A stretch of 32,619 nucleotides of DNA, from assembly GCA_021795965.1 (NCBI GenBank), contig JAJYOU010000021.1, positions 1 to 32,619 of the forward strand, in the 5' to 3' direction. Shown here one piece after another: positions 22,428-30,508 of the stretch. The translations under genes were made by a program, and so were the position numbers. Each line of letters starts with the position of its first letter. Within the stretch, counting starts at the first letter, position 1. The notes beneath the pieces are model-generated. The model did not search any database, was not told the DNA's origin, and was given only the letters and a program-made list of their open reading frames with translations. The stretch is from Chloroflexota bacterium. GTDB lineage: Bacteria; Chloroflexota; Anaerolineae; Anaerolineales; Villigracilaceae.

Positions 22428-22877
22428 ATGCTTCCTCAAATGAAAACAGCAGGTTCGATCCTCGCGGCACTGCAGGCGGAAATTCTGGGCATTGTTGAAG
22501 CCGTTGGGACGGATGGCATGAACTGGGTGCCGCCTTACCCCGAGACAAATTCAATCTATGCACTAGCGACGCACACGATTCAATCCCAATTGTGGTGGAT
22601 CAAGGAAAATCTTGATGGGCAGAAAATCGAGCGCGATCGTCCAGCCGAGTTCACTGCCAGCGCGACGGATATGCTGCTCCTCAAAAAAAGATTCAGCGAA
22701 ATTCAAGCCCAGACCGTGGAAATCCTGGAAAAGCTGGCAGCGGAGGACCTCGGGAAAACCCGCGAAGTCAAAGGCAAAAATGTGACCGTTGAATGGATCG
22801 TGCTGCATGTGATTGAGCACACCGCCCTTCACCTGGGTCATATGCAGATCACCAAACAACTTTGGGAAGGACGATAG
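22428..22877 (+). CDS. DinB/YfiT-like putative metalloenzyme
   Basis: This 149-residue protein shows the four-helix DinB pattern. The histidines expected to bind a metal are in ALATHTIQSQLWW, and in HVIEHTALHLGHM near the C-terminus (HxxxH type). Members of the superfamily include thiol transferases and many proteins of unknown function. It sits between aroC and aroA, starting two bases after aroC's stop (ATG 22428; an overlapping ATG at 22416 is also possible), so it is co-transcribed. Whether it works with the shikimate-like enzymes, for example in thiol-dependent chemistry, is unknown. Confidence 0.8.
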   Translation: MLPQMKTAGSILAALQAEILGIVEAVGTDGMNWVPPYPETNSIYALATHTIQSQLWWIKENLDGQKIERDRPAEFTASATDMLLLKKRFSEIQAQTVEILEKLAAEDLGKTREVKGKNVTVEWIVLHVIEHTALHLGHMQITKQLWEGR

Positions 22878-22884
22878 TACTTTA

Positions 22885-24183
22885 ATGAGCTCCCTGGTTA
22901 CCCATCCTTTAACAAAACCGCTTGATGGCGTTTTGCTGGCTCCCCCTTCCAAGTATCACACCCACCGCGGCTTAATTCTCGGCGCGCTCGCGCATGGCAC
23001 CTCGACGGTCACCGGCATCAGCAGCTCGCTGGATAATCAATCCACCCTCAACAGCTTATCCATGCTTGGTACCCGCTACGTCCCGGTTCAAAACGGGTAT
23101 CAAATTGAAGGCGGAGGGTTCAAGACCCCCAACAATATCATTGACTGCGGGAATTCCGGTTCAACCATCCATTTTCTACTGGGTCTGGCTGCCACGGCTC
23201 CAAACATGACGGTCTTCACCGGGGATGATTCGCTGCGCTCACGACCACTGGGACCCCATATTGAAGCTTTGAACCGCTGGGGGATCGAAGTCTGGTCAAC
23301 CCGCGCGAATGGTTTGCTGCCGGTGGTGATCCGCCACAAGGATGTCACCCAGCTGCCGGAACGGGTCATGGTCAACGGTTTGATCTCGCAGTGGGCGACC
23401 GGGTTGATTTTACTGGCGCCTTTTACGGGTCACGACGTGACGGTTGAAATTGAAAATGGAAAATTGAATGAAGGCAGTTACACGCTCCTGATGATCAAAA
23501 TGATGAAAGATTTTGGCGTCCAGGTGGAATACCCTGACAAACTTTCTTCCTTTTTCATTCCTGGCAACCAGCACTACCAACCTGCAAATGTGTCCATTCC
23601 CGGGGATATTGCCCTGGCGTCCTTTGGACTGGTGCTGGCGGCAATCAGCAATTCCCGCATGCGCTACACCAACCTCGATCTGAATGTATACCATCCCGAG
23701 GCGAAAATCATCGAAGTCCTCGAGCAAATGGGCGCAGATGTCCGCATCGACCCGGTCGCGAAGACCGTCGAAGTGGTCGGCGGGAGACCGTTGAAGGGTG
23801 TGACAGTGGACTGCAATGATGCTCCCGACATGGTCCCTGTTTTGAGTGTGCTTTTAGCCCTGGCTGAAGGTGAAAGCCGGATCATCCATGCCGAGCAGCT
23901 CCGTTTCAAGGAATGCGACCGCCTGGCTGCCATGATCCAGTTAAATAAATTTGGAGCCGATGTCACTGAGACTGCGGATGGCTTGATCTTCCAGGGCGTC
24001 AGGAAGCTGCATGGAGCCAGCGTCGATTCGTTCCATGATCACCGCGTCCTGATGAGCTTTGCTGTGGCAGGGCTGGTGGCGGATGGTCCTTCGACTATTT
24101 CTGACCCCGGAGCTGCGGCGGTCTCGTACCCGGGCTTCCTGAAGGACATCGGTGCCCTCGGCGCCAGTTTTGAGACGGTTTAA
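22885..24183 (+). CDS. aroA: EPSP synthase homologue with altered substrate-site residues
   Basis: This 432-residue protein is an enolpyruvyl transferase of the AroA family (two inside-out barrel domains). Conserved pieces are APPSKYHTHRGLILGAL, CGNSGSTIHFLLG, FTGDDSLRSRPLGPHIEAL, LISQWATGLILLAPF, NDAPDMVPVLSVL, LRFKECDRLAAM, HDHRVLMSFAVAG and SDPGAAAVSYPGF. EPSP synthase transfers enolpyruvate from PEP to shikimate-3-phosphate. Two usually invariant residues differ. The serine after the active-site lysine is Tyr24 (KYHTHR instead of KS..HR). The arginine of GNSGTTxR is His96. I chose ATG 22885 since the protein fold starts there; an earlier in-frame ATG at 22813 lies inside the dinB gene. 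GGGAAGG at 22864-22870 is a distant ribosome site. Confidence 0.87.
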   Translation: MSSLVTHPLTKPLDGVLLAPPSKYHTHRGLILGALAHGTSTVTGISSSLDNQSTLNSLSMLGTRYVPVQNGYQIEGGGFKTPNNIIDCGNSGSTIHFLLGLAATAPNMTVFTGDDSLRSRPLGPHIEALNRWGIEVWSTRANGLLPVVIRHKDVTQLPERVMVNGLISQWATGLILLAPFTGHDVTVEIENGKLNEGSYTLLMIKMMKDFGVQVEYPDKLSSFFIPGNQHYQPANVSIPGDIALASFGLVLAAISNSRMRYTNLDLNVYHPEAKIIEVLEQMGADVRIDPVAKTVEVVGGRPLKGVTVDCNDAPDMVPVLSVLLALAEGESRIIHAEQLRFKECDRLAAMIQLNKFGADVTETADGLIFQGVRKLHGASVDSFHDHRVLMSFAVAGLVADGPSTISDPGAAAVSYPGFLKDIGALGASFETV

Positions 24184-24514
24184 ATCATTCTGGAGTTAAT
24201 AAAAGGTTCTCGATAAAATGAAAGACCCGGAAGTTAGATTGCGAATCATCCGTTAGAAATAACTCCCTGGAAATTGAGCTTGCCGGGTTGAAATCAAGTT
24301 GTTCCGCTGGTAATGCCATCATTGTGGAAAGTACAAGCCGGTTTGAAAAACCAGCCCCGATCCTTGGGGAACATCACCCGCTTGAGAGAACGTTTTGAAG
24401 ATTTGTTCAAAGAAATTTTCCATTGGAAAATAAGAAAGGAGAACAAAAAAATCACAAAATACCCTGTCAGACTTGAACTTCGAAAGAAATTTAATTTAGA
24501 GGAGAAAAGAAAAA
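24184..24514. other. Intergenic leader of the NitT/TauT-type transporter
   Basis: No gene is seen. A palindrome, ATTTTCCA-T-TGGAAAAT (24415-24431), lies 84 bases before the start of the binding-protein gene and could be an operator. ACCCGG near 24227 and CCGGGT near 24283 could form a long-looped hairpin after aroA. AGAGGAGAAAAG precedes ATG 24515. Confidence 0.45.
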
Positions 24515-25630
24515 ATGAAAAAAATAACTTTGAAGACCCTGTTAATCCTGGTGCTGGTTTCGCTACTGGCAACCGCCTGCGCACCCCAGGCAGCCCCCAC
24601 CGCAGCCCCGGCTGCCACCGAAGCTGCATCGGCAGCCACCGAAGCTCCCGCTGCGACCGCAGCCCCTGCTGCCACCGCAGCCGGGCTCGCCCCGTTAAGC
24701 CCTGTTGAGAAAGTCACTGTCGCTTACGTTCCGATCATGAAATTTGCCGCGTTATATGTTGCAAAACAGCGTGGTTTCTTTGAGAAGCAGGGACTGGATG
24801 TGACCCTCGAATCGGTCAAATCTGGTACGGATGCCATCGCTTTCCTGAGCGATGGAAAAGTGGATGTCGCCGCCGTTTCCATCGTGGCATCCCTCTGGAA
24901 TGGTTGGGCTCAAGGCATGGATATGCGCGTCATTCTTCCAGGCGCCCTCGAACCTTTTGAGAACAGCCCAACCATCTTCATCGTCCGCAAGGACCTGATT
25001 GATGACGGTACGATCAAAACCATGGCTGACCTGAAAGGCAAGAACGTTGCAGTTGCCGGCGGACCTGGCAGCGGCGGTGAATACCTCCTGGCGAAAGCAC
25101 TCGAGCGTGGTAATTTAACCGTTTTTGATGTCACCATGCAAAATCTTGCCAATGCAGACATGCCGGCAGCTTTCCAGAACAAAGCCATTGATGCGGGTCT
25201 GCTGGGTTCCCCCTATGCCGATCAAATCATCAACGCTGGATACGGCGTTGCTTTTGCGAAAGATATCACACCTGGTTTGATGACGGTTGCTTTCGTTGCT
25301 TCCGGCAATTTCATCAACAAGCGCACCGAAGTTGCCCAGCGCTTTGCCCTGGCGATGGCGGAAGCCACCCAGGCAATGCAGGGCGATGCCTATCTCTCTG
25401 ACGAGAACATGGCAGCCTATATGGCTTTCATTGCCAGCACCCCCGACGCGATTAAAAAAGGCGCCCCGGTGGTTTATGATCCCAAGATGGTCATCCCGGT
25501 CTCAGGGCTGGAGGATGAAGAACTCACCAACCTGCACAACGGTCGCTTGAGCTACACCGATCCGCTCGACATGACCAAGGTGGTTGATACTTCATTCGTG
25601 GAATGGGCTCTCGCTCACCTGCCTAAATAA
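24515..25630 (+). CDS. ABC transporter substrate-binding lipoprotein (NMT1/SsuA type)
   Basis: This 371-residue protein has a lipoprotein signal peptide, with lipobox ATAC and lipid Cys22. An Ala/Thr/Pro/Glu-rich linker follows (about 24-60). The periplasmic-binding fold shows VTVAYVPIMKFAALYVAKQR, GFFEKQGLDVTLESV, DVAAVSIVASLWNG, LKGKNVAVAGGPGSGGEYLL, and AIDAGLLGSPYADQII. The pattern fits nitrate/sulfonate/pyrimidine-type binding proteins (NMT1/THI5-like, NitT/TauT class). The ligand cannot be inferred. It starts a three-gene importer operon, with the ATPase gene 113 bases downstream after a long palindrome, a common arrangement for expressing the binding protein in excess. The linker DNA is repetitive (GCNGCNACC units, 24590-24690). 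Confidence 0.9.
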   Translation: MKKITLKTLLILVLVSLLATACAPQAAPTAAPAATEAASAATEAPAATAAPAATAAGLAPLSPVEKVTVAYVPIMKFAALYVAKQRGFFEKQGLDVTLESVKSGTDAIAFLSDGKVDVAAVSIVASLWNGWAQGMDMRVILPGALEPFENSPTIFIVRKDLIDDGTIKTMADLKGKNVAVAGGPGSGGEYLLAKALERGNLTVFDVTMQNLANADMPAAFQNKAIDAGLLGSPYADQIINAGYGVAFAKDITPGLMTVAFVASGNFINKRTEVAQRFALAMAEATQAMQGDAYLSDENMAAYMAFIASTPDAIKKGAPVVYDPKMVIPVSGLEDEELTNLHNGRLSYTDPLDMTKVVDTSFVEWALAHLPK

Positions 25631-25644
25631 CAGTCAAAACCTTA

Positions 25645-25678
25645 CACTAACAGGTGGGGAATTCCCCACCTGTTAGTG
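25645..25678. repeat. Perfect 34-bp palindrome between binding-protein and ATPase genes
   Basis: CACTAACAGGTGGGGAA (25645-25661) is followed directly by its exact reverse complement (25662-25678). In RNA it would be a 15- to 17-bp hairpin. No T-run follows, so it more probably stops RNA decay or pauses transcription after the binding-protein gene than terminates fully. Confidence 0.85.
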
Positions 25679-25743
25679 AATCACCCCCAAAATTCCTGCC
25701 TGCTAGAAAAATTAATGATTAAAACAGGAACCGAGAGCATAAC

Positions 25744-26526
25744 ATGGCAGTAAAAATATTAGCTGAAAATATTTGGAAGACATTTCAAACTGCGGGCGGT
25801 CCAATTGATGCGATCAAAAACTTCAATTTATCCGTGGAAGAAGGCAAGTTTGTATCGATTGTCGGTCCATCCGGCTGCGGCAAATCCACTTTCCTGAGAA
25901 TTTTGGCGGGGTTGGTTCCAGCGACTTCCGGAAATTTGAAAATATTCCCCGGGAAGGATCTGACCAAACCGCTTAATAGTGTTGTGTTTCAAGAATATGC
26001 CATCTTTCCCTGGAGAACCGTGCTGGACAACGTCTCCTTTGGTCCAGAGATGCGTGGTGTTGGCAAGAAGGAACGCCGGGAACTTGCCCTGCACTGGATT
26101 GACGCGGTCGGGTTGAATAAATTCATCGACTGCTACCCGCACCAGCTTTCGGGTGGGATGAAACAAAGAGTGAGCATTGCGCGGGCGCTCGCGAACGACC
26201 CCGAGGTGCTCCTGATGGATGAACCCCTGGGTGCTTTGGACGCCCAAACACGAAACGTGCTGCAGGAAGAGCTCTTGAAATTATGGGAAGCCACTCACAA
26301 AACCGTGATCTACATTACACACAGTATTGAAGAAGCAGTTTTATTGAGTGACGAGGTCGTCTTGATGACCTCACACCCGGGTACCAATAAAATCAACTTT
26401 GACATTAACATCCCGCGCCCGAGGGATTTGAAAATCACGGGCACTCCGGAATTTGCCAGGTTAACTTTGGTCATTTGGGAAGTATTAAGAGACGAAGTGA
26501 TTGCAGCCATGGAGGATCAAAGGTGA
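25744..26526 (+). CDS. ABC transporter ATP-binding protein (NitT/TauT class)
   Basis: This 260-residue protein has all ABC ATPase motifs. Walker A is GPSGCGKST, the Q-loop is VFQEYAIFPW, the signature is LSGGMKQR, Walker B is VLLMDEPLGALD, and the H-loop histidine is in YITHS. It resembles SsuB/TauB/NrtD. It is the cytoplasmic motor for the permease that follows. The stop overlaps the next start as GTGA, so the two are coupled. The gene follows a 34-bp palindrome. The substrate of the importer is unknown. Confidence 0.95.
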   Translation: MAVKILAENIWKTFQTAGGPIDAIKNFNLSVEEGKFVSIVGPSGCGKSTFLRILAGLVPATSGNLKIFPGKDLTKPLNSVVFQEYAIFPWRTVLDNVSFGPEMRGVGKKERRELALHWIDAVGLNKFIDCYPHQLSGGMKQRVSIARALANDPEVLLMDEPLGALDAQTRNVLQEELLKLWEATHKTVIYITHSIEEAVLLSDEVVLMTSHPGTNKINFDINIPRPRDLKITGTPEFARLTLVIWEVLRDEVIAAMEDQR

Positions 26527-27566
26527 ACAAATCCAACCCGAAACAATATTTGATTACCCTTGCTTCCGCATTCCTGATCTTCAACCTGGTTTTCCTGGGT
26601 TTCCGGCTCTGGTATTCCCTTTTCCTGCTCGGATTATTGATTGATTTTATTTTTATCGTGATGCTGGCTGAAGAAGGCTCCAAGTTTATTGCTGCCCGCC
26701 ATGCGACAAAGTTTGAGCGCTCACTGGCGATAGGTTTCCCGATCCTGGTGCTGGTTGGCTGGGAACTGACGGTGCGCGCCGGCATTCTCAACCCCCTCTG
26801 GTTTCCACCGCCGTCCAAGATTGCGGTGGCGCTCTGGCAGTTGATCATCAGCTACAACCAGTTTACCAAAACCAGCCTGATGGGTCGCCCGTGGCTGATT
26901 CCGAGCATGTTTGAGAAACAAGGCTGGGCAGGTATTGCCACGCTGGCACAGGAAAGCGACCTCTTTGGCACTCTCTTCAGGGTTGTGGCGGGGTTCATCC
27001 TGGGATTCATTCCGGGAATTATCCTGGGCGTGGTGATGGGAGTCAGCCGCTCGGTGCGGATCATGCTTAATTCGATCCTCTCGGCGGTTTATGTCCTGCC
27101 AAAAATCATGATCTTTCCGATCATGATGCTGATGTTCGCGGATCCATTTGGAGAAGGCCCAAAAATTGCGGTTGTGGCGATTTCCGCTTTCTTCCTGGTT
27201 GCGATCAATACCATGGCGGGCGTGGCGGGCGTGGATAACGTTTACCTGGAGGCTGGCAGGAACTACGGCGCCAACCGCTGGCAGATGTTCAGGCATGTCA
27301 TCATCCCGGGCGCGCTGCCGGTCATCTTTGCGGGTCTGCGGCTGGCGCTCGGAACTGCCCTGATCGTGGTCGTTTCCATCGAGTTCATCCGCGCCAAAAC
27401 AGGGGTCGGCTACCTGACATTTTATTACTGGGAAATCATGGATACGCCCAAGATGTATGCGGGTCTGGTGCTGGTGATGCTGATCGGCGTTCTGCTGAAC
27501 GAAGTTTTGCAGTGGATCGAGACGGTCACCATGCCCTGGCAAAAAGGGCGTTCTGCTAATAGTTAA
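26523..27566 (+). CDS. ABC transporter permease (NitT/TauT class) with N-terminal extension
   Basis: This 347-residue membrane protein has the BPD_transp_1 domain with the EAA loop EAGRNYGANRWQMFRHVIIP. I chose the GTG at 26523, which overlaps the ATPase stop (GTGA) and follows GGAGG at 26511-26515. SsuC/TauC proteins are usually about 250-280 residues. Here two additional N-terminal helices (about residues 8-27 and 30-47) and a charged loop with EEGSKFIAARHATKFE precede the normal TM set. A second insertion lies around residues 112-140 between the first core helices. The terminator follows about 40 bases after the stop. Confidence 0.9.
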   Translation: MNKSNPKQYLITLASAFLIFNLVFLGFRLWYSLFLLGLLIDFIFIVMLAEEGSKFIAARHATKFERSLAIGFPILVLVGWELTVRAGILNPLWFPPPSKIAVALWQLIISYNQFTKTSLMGRPWLIPSMFEKQGWAGIATLAQESDLFGTLFRVVAGFILGFIPGIILGVVMGVSRSVRIMLNSILSAVYVLPKIMIFPIMMLMFADPFGEGPKIAVVAISAFFLVAINTMAGVAGVDNVYLEAGRNYGANRWQMFRHVIIPGALPVIFAGLRLALGTALIVVVSIEFIRAKTGVGYLTFYYWEIMDTPKMYAGLVLVMLIGVLLNEVLQWIETVTMPWQKGRSANS

Positions 27567-27970
27567 TCCAATTTCGCCCGGAAGCGGGCATCAGGTCTCC
27601 ATTTAAAATCGCGGGCAGTCTGTCCGCGATTTTATTTTCTTCAGAATGGAGCTGTGAAAACCGTCCCTGGGGATTCTTCAGCAAAGGATTTGGTGAAGCC
27701 CCAGGAGAAATTACTGGTTTTTGAAAAAGTCCTGCAGCATCCGTAAGCCAGGCTAAATACACACGGCTTGAGGAAAAATCTTGTAATTATTTGTCTTACC
27801 CCCCAATTAACCCGGACAGACAATCCCCCGAAAGATGGATGCGGCTGGAAATTGTTCGTTATATAATGAAGATGTAACCGTGTAGATTCCTGATCGATTT
27901 AAAGATGGCAATTGATTTGCAGAGTGAAAAGTCCGGGAAATCCTTCCTGGAATGAGGAAAGGTTTTATAA
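27567..27970. other. Intergenic region before the cytochrome gene
   Basis: No gene is seen. It contains the terminator listed separately, then a TATAAT at 27862-27867 without a recognisable -35, and the Shine-Dalgarno AGGAAAGG about nine bases before ATG 27971. Confidence 0.4.
27605..27638 (+). terminator. Rho-independent terminator of the NitT/TauT-type operon
   Basis: AAAATCGCGG (27605-27614) pairs perfectly with CCGCGATTTT (27624-27633), with a 9-base loop and ATTTT after it. Confidence 0.85.
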
Positions 27971-28459
27971 ATGAAAAGAAAAATGAAAAAAATTTATTGG
28001 TTTATTCTAATCGCCAGCGGTTCTTTTCTGCTGGCAGCCTGCGGAGGATTTGCACAGGCGGTGAAAACAGGTGGAACAGCCTGGGGAAACGGCGCTTTCA
28101 GTTCGAACGGCCAGCGCATTTATTTTACTGCCACGAGCGCAAGCGGCAATCCGATCACTTACACAGGCGCGTCGAATTGGGGCAATGGCATGATGGGTGG
28201 AGGGCAGTTAGCCTGCGCTTCCTGCCATGGTCCGGATGGACGCGGCGGGACTCACAACATGGGCATGATGCAGGTCATGACCGCCAAGGATATTCGCTGG
28301 TCAGTACTTTCACCTGAATTTGACTCGGAAAAATTTAAATTGGCGGTTACCAAAGGTCAAGACCCCGATGGCACCCAATTAAAATCAGACATGCCACGCT
28401 GGAACATCGACGACAAAGACCTGGCTGATTTGATCAGTTTCCTCAAAACTTTGCCATAA
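27971..28459 (+). CDS. Lipoprotein-like monohaem cytochrome c
   Basis: This 162-residue protein has a basic start, a hydrophobic segment (about 8-22), and the lipobox LAAC. One haem-c motif, CASCH, lies at 82-86, followed by GPDGRGGTHNMG. MPRW at 141-144 supplies the probable distal methionine ligand, before ADLISFLKTLP. It should be exported, lipid-anchored and carry one covalently bound haem, acting as an electron carrier outside the membrane. Between signal and haem motif, residues ~30-75 include repeated Gly/Asn/Ser (GNGAFSSNGQRIYF, WGNGMMGGG), consistent with a class I cytochrome c with an N-terminal insertion. It is an isolated gene, with no oxidase or reductase gene nearby. Its partner is unknown. 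Confidence 0.9.
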   Translation: MKRKMKKIYWFILIASGSFLLAACGGFAQAVKTGGTAWGNGAFSSNGQRIYFTATSASGNPITYTGASNWGNGMMGGGQLACASCHGPDGRGGTHNMGMMQVMTAKDIRWSVLSPEFDSEKFKLAVTKGQDPDGTQLKSDMPRWNIDDKDLADLISFLKTLP

Positions 28460-28786
28460 AAATGCAAATACGGTGAGACCATTGGGCAAATTTCTGTCTG
28501 GAAGCATGCCGGTTGCAATTTGCTTGCCCTGATCACGAGCTGAAACAATCGAGCGAGACATCTGCCCAGATGCATCTTCCGCCCTCTGGCATTTCCATCA
28601 TCTCCCGTCGATAATCAACCCCTCCTGCCACTGAAATGGTAAAATCAGGACGATTGTCCCCTGTTTCAATTTTTGCTGTAATCCTTGTGAATTCCAAAGT
28701 TCTGCCTTAAAATTCGCCGTCCAGTTTAAACCTGGGCGAAAATTAGATATTGATTTTGACGAAAAAACTCAAGAGGAGAACCAACC
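28460..28786. other. Intergenic region upstream of the oligopeptide-type importer
   Basis: No gene and no convincing promoter are seen. A small palindrome, CATCTG-CC-CAGATG (28559-28572), lies in it. AAGAGGAGAACC before 28787 is the Shine-Dalgarno. Confidence 0.4.
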
Positions 28787-30481
28787 ATGATCAGAACCAG
28801 GTTATTTTCATTGATTGCGCTCGCCGCAATCGCCAGCATGATTTTATCTGCCTGCGGGCAGGCGACCCCGGTCGTTGAGACCCAGGCACCCGCCAGCACC
28901 CAGGCAGCCGTTCTGCCCGCCGCCACCGCAGCGCCAGCGGCGACGGAAGCGCCCACAGGAACCCCGGATAAATCCGGCGGCATCCTGACGTTGGGGATTG
29001 GCTCAGAACCCCAGACCCTCGATCCCGGCGCTGCCGTTTACGTCCAGGAGCAGTTGGTCTTGATCAGCCTGTTTGATTCCCTGCTTTCTGAAGCACCGGA
29101 TGCCAGCTTGCATCCCGGGCTGGCGCTTTCCTGGCAGCCGAATGCCAGCTACACGGAATTTACTTTCAAGCTCCGGCAGGACGTTAAATTCCACGACGGC
29201 ACCCCGTTCAACGCGCAGGCAGTCAAGGCTTCCTTTGATCACATCGTCAGCAAGGATGTGCTTCAATCCGGCGGCAAGACCCTGCTTGTCGATCACAAAT
29301 ATGTTGAAACCAGCATCAGCGGTGATTACGATCTGACCGTTAAATTCGGCGCACCCTATCCAACCTTCCTGTGGGATGCCGCCCGCCAGTGGTTAAGCAT
29401 TTCATCCCCAACCGCGCTGGAGAAATATGGCAAGGATTACGGTCAGCACCCGGTCGGAACCGGTCCGTTCAAGTTTGTAAAATGGGATGCGCAATCGCAA
29501 ATTGTTCTCGAGCGCAACCCTGATTACAATTGGGCGCCAGAATATGCCACCCACCAGGGTCCGGCTTACCTGGACCAGGTTGTCTTCCGCATTTTATCTG
29601 AAGCCGCCACCCGCATGACCGCGCTCCAGACGGGTGAAGTATCCATGGTCGCCGACCCGCCTGCGCTGGACGCGGGCGATATGGTAAAGTCTGGTCAGGC
29701 TGTGATTAAGACCTTTGCACAGCCGGGCATCCCTGCCATCATGATGATCAACACCGAGAAGGAACCCACCAACGATATCAATGTTCGCAAAGCCATGATC
29801 CTGTCGATCAACCAGGATGAGCTGGCAAAAACGGCTTTCAAAGACCTTGGGCTTCCTTCTTACAGCGTGCTTTCTCCGACCACATGGTCATATGATGAAC
29901 AGGCAGCCAGTCTCTACCGTTACAACCTGCAGGAAGCCGGCAAGCTGCTGGATGAAGCCGGTTGGAAGGATACGAACGGGGATGGCATCCGCGAAAAGAA
30001 CGGCAAAAAACTGACCCTCGATTACATCACTTCTCCCACCTGGGAGGAAGCTTTCAATGAACTTCTCTCGGGCTACCTGCAAAAAGCCGGTTTTGAAGTC
30101 AACATGCGCGCGATGGATGACGCGGGAATTGCTTCAGAAGGGGCAGCGGGCAGGTACAGTTTCCTGTACATGTACTGGACGCGCGCCGATCCTTCGCCGC
30201 TCAGAATCCTGTTCCACTCATCCAACATCAACGGCGGTTCAGCTTACACCCGCTTTGTCAATCCTGAACTGGACAAGGTGCTGGCAGATGGCGATACCCA
30301 GACCGATGAAGCCCTGCGGAAACAGGATTATGTGACCGCCCAGCGCATCATCATGGAAAATGCACTGGTGCTGCCGCTCTTCACGATCAACACCGCCTAC
30401 CTGATGCTGCCCAACGTGCAAGGCTACTCGTTCGACCTGGAAGGTTACCCCTGGATCTATGATATTTCTCTAGCCAAATAA
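28787..30481 (+). CDS. Oligopeptide/nickel-type ABC substrate-binding lipoprotein (SBP_bac_5)
   Basis: This 564-residue protein has a lipoprotein signal (LSAC, lipid Cys23) and an Ala/Thr/Pro linker that runs to about residue 63. It then has the DppA/OppA-type fold: GGILTLGIGSEPQTLDPGA, FDSLLSEAPD, the hallmark FKLRQDVKFHDGTPFNAQAV, HPVGTGPFKFVKWD, VRKAMILSINQDELAK, and LLDEAGWKDTNGDGIREKNG. It captures peptides or similar solutes outside the membrane and hands them to the two permeases downstream (28 bases to the first). The family binds peptides, nickel, glutathione and glycosides, so the ligand is not determined. No ATPase genes lie in the window; they may be past its end. Confidence 0.93.
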   Translation: MIRTRLFSLIALAAIASMILSACGQATPVVETQAPASTQAAVLPAATAAPAATEAPTGTPDKSGGILTLGIGSEPQTLDPGAAVYVQEQLVLISLFDSLLSEAPDASLHPGLALSWQPNASYTEFTFKLRQDVKFHDGTPFNAQAVKASFDHIVSKDVLQSGGKTLLVDHKYVETSISGDYDLTVKFGAPYPTFLWDAARQWLSISSPTALEKYGKDYGQHPVGTGPFKFVKWDAQSQIVLERNPDYNWAPEYATHQGPAYLDQVVFRILSEAATRMTALQTGEVSMVADPPALDAGDMVKSGQAVIKTFAQPGIPAIMMINTEKEPTNDINVRKAMILSINQDELAKTAFKDLGLPSYSVLSPTTWSYDEQAASLYRYNLQEAGKLLDEAGWKDTNGDGIREKNGKKLTLDYITSPTWEEAFNELLSGYLQKAGFEVNMRAMDDAGIASEGAAGRYSFLYMYWTRADPSPLRILFHSSNINGGSAYTRFVNPELDKVLADGDTQTDEALRKQDYVTAQRIIMENALVLPLFTINTAYLMLPNVQGYSFDLEGYPWIYDISLAK

Positions 30482-30508
30482 GAGACAAGGGAAATTCCAG
30501 GTCACTTT

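Noticed and set aside
21403-22563. 386-codon open frame on the minus strand opposite aroC
   Set aside because: It is a shadow of the aroC reading frame. The composition is His/Arg-rich and without domains.
24590-24690. Repetitive GCNGCNACC DNA that could be mistaken for a tandem repeat or CRISPR-like array
   Set aside because: It encodes the Ala/Thr/Pro linker of the lipoprotein. Units are irregular and in frame; no spacers. No CRISPR array or insertion sequence is seen anywhere in the window.
26721-27542. 273-codon open frame opposite the NitT/TauT permease
   Set aside because: His/Asp/Arg-rich antisense reading of hydrophobic codons, with no recognisable domain.
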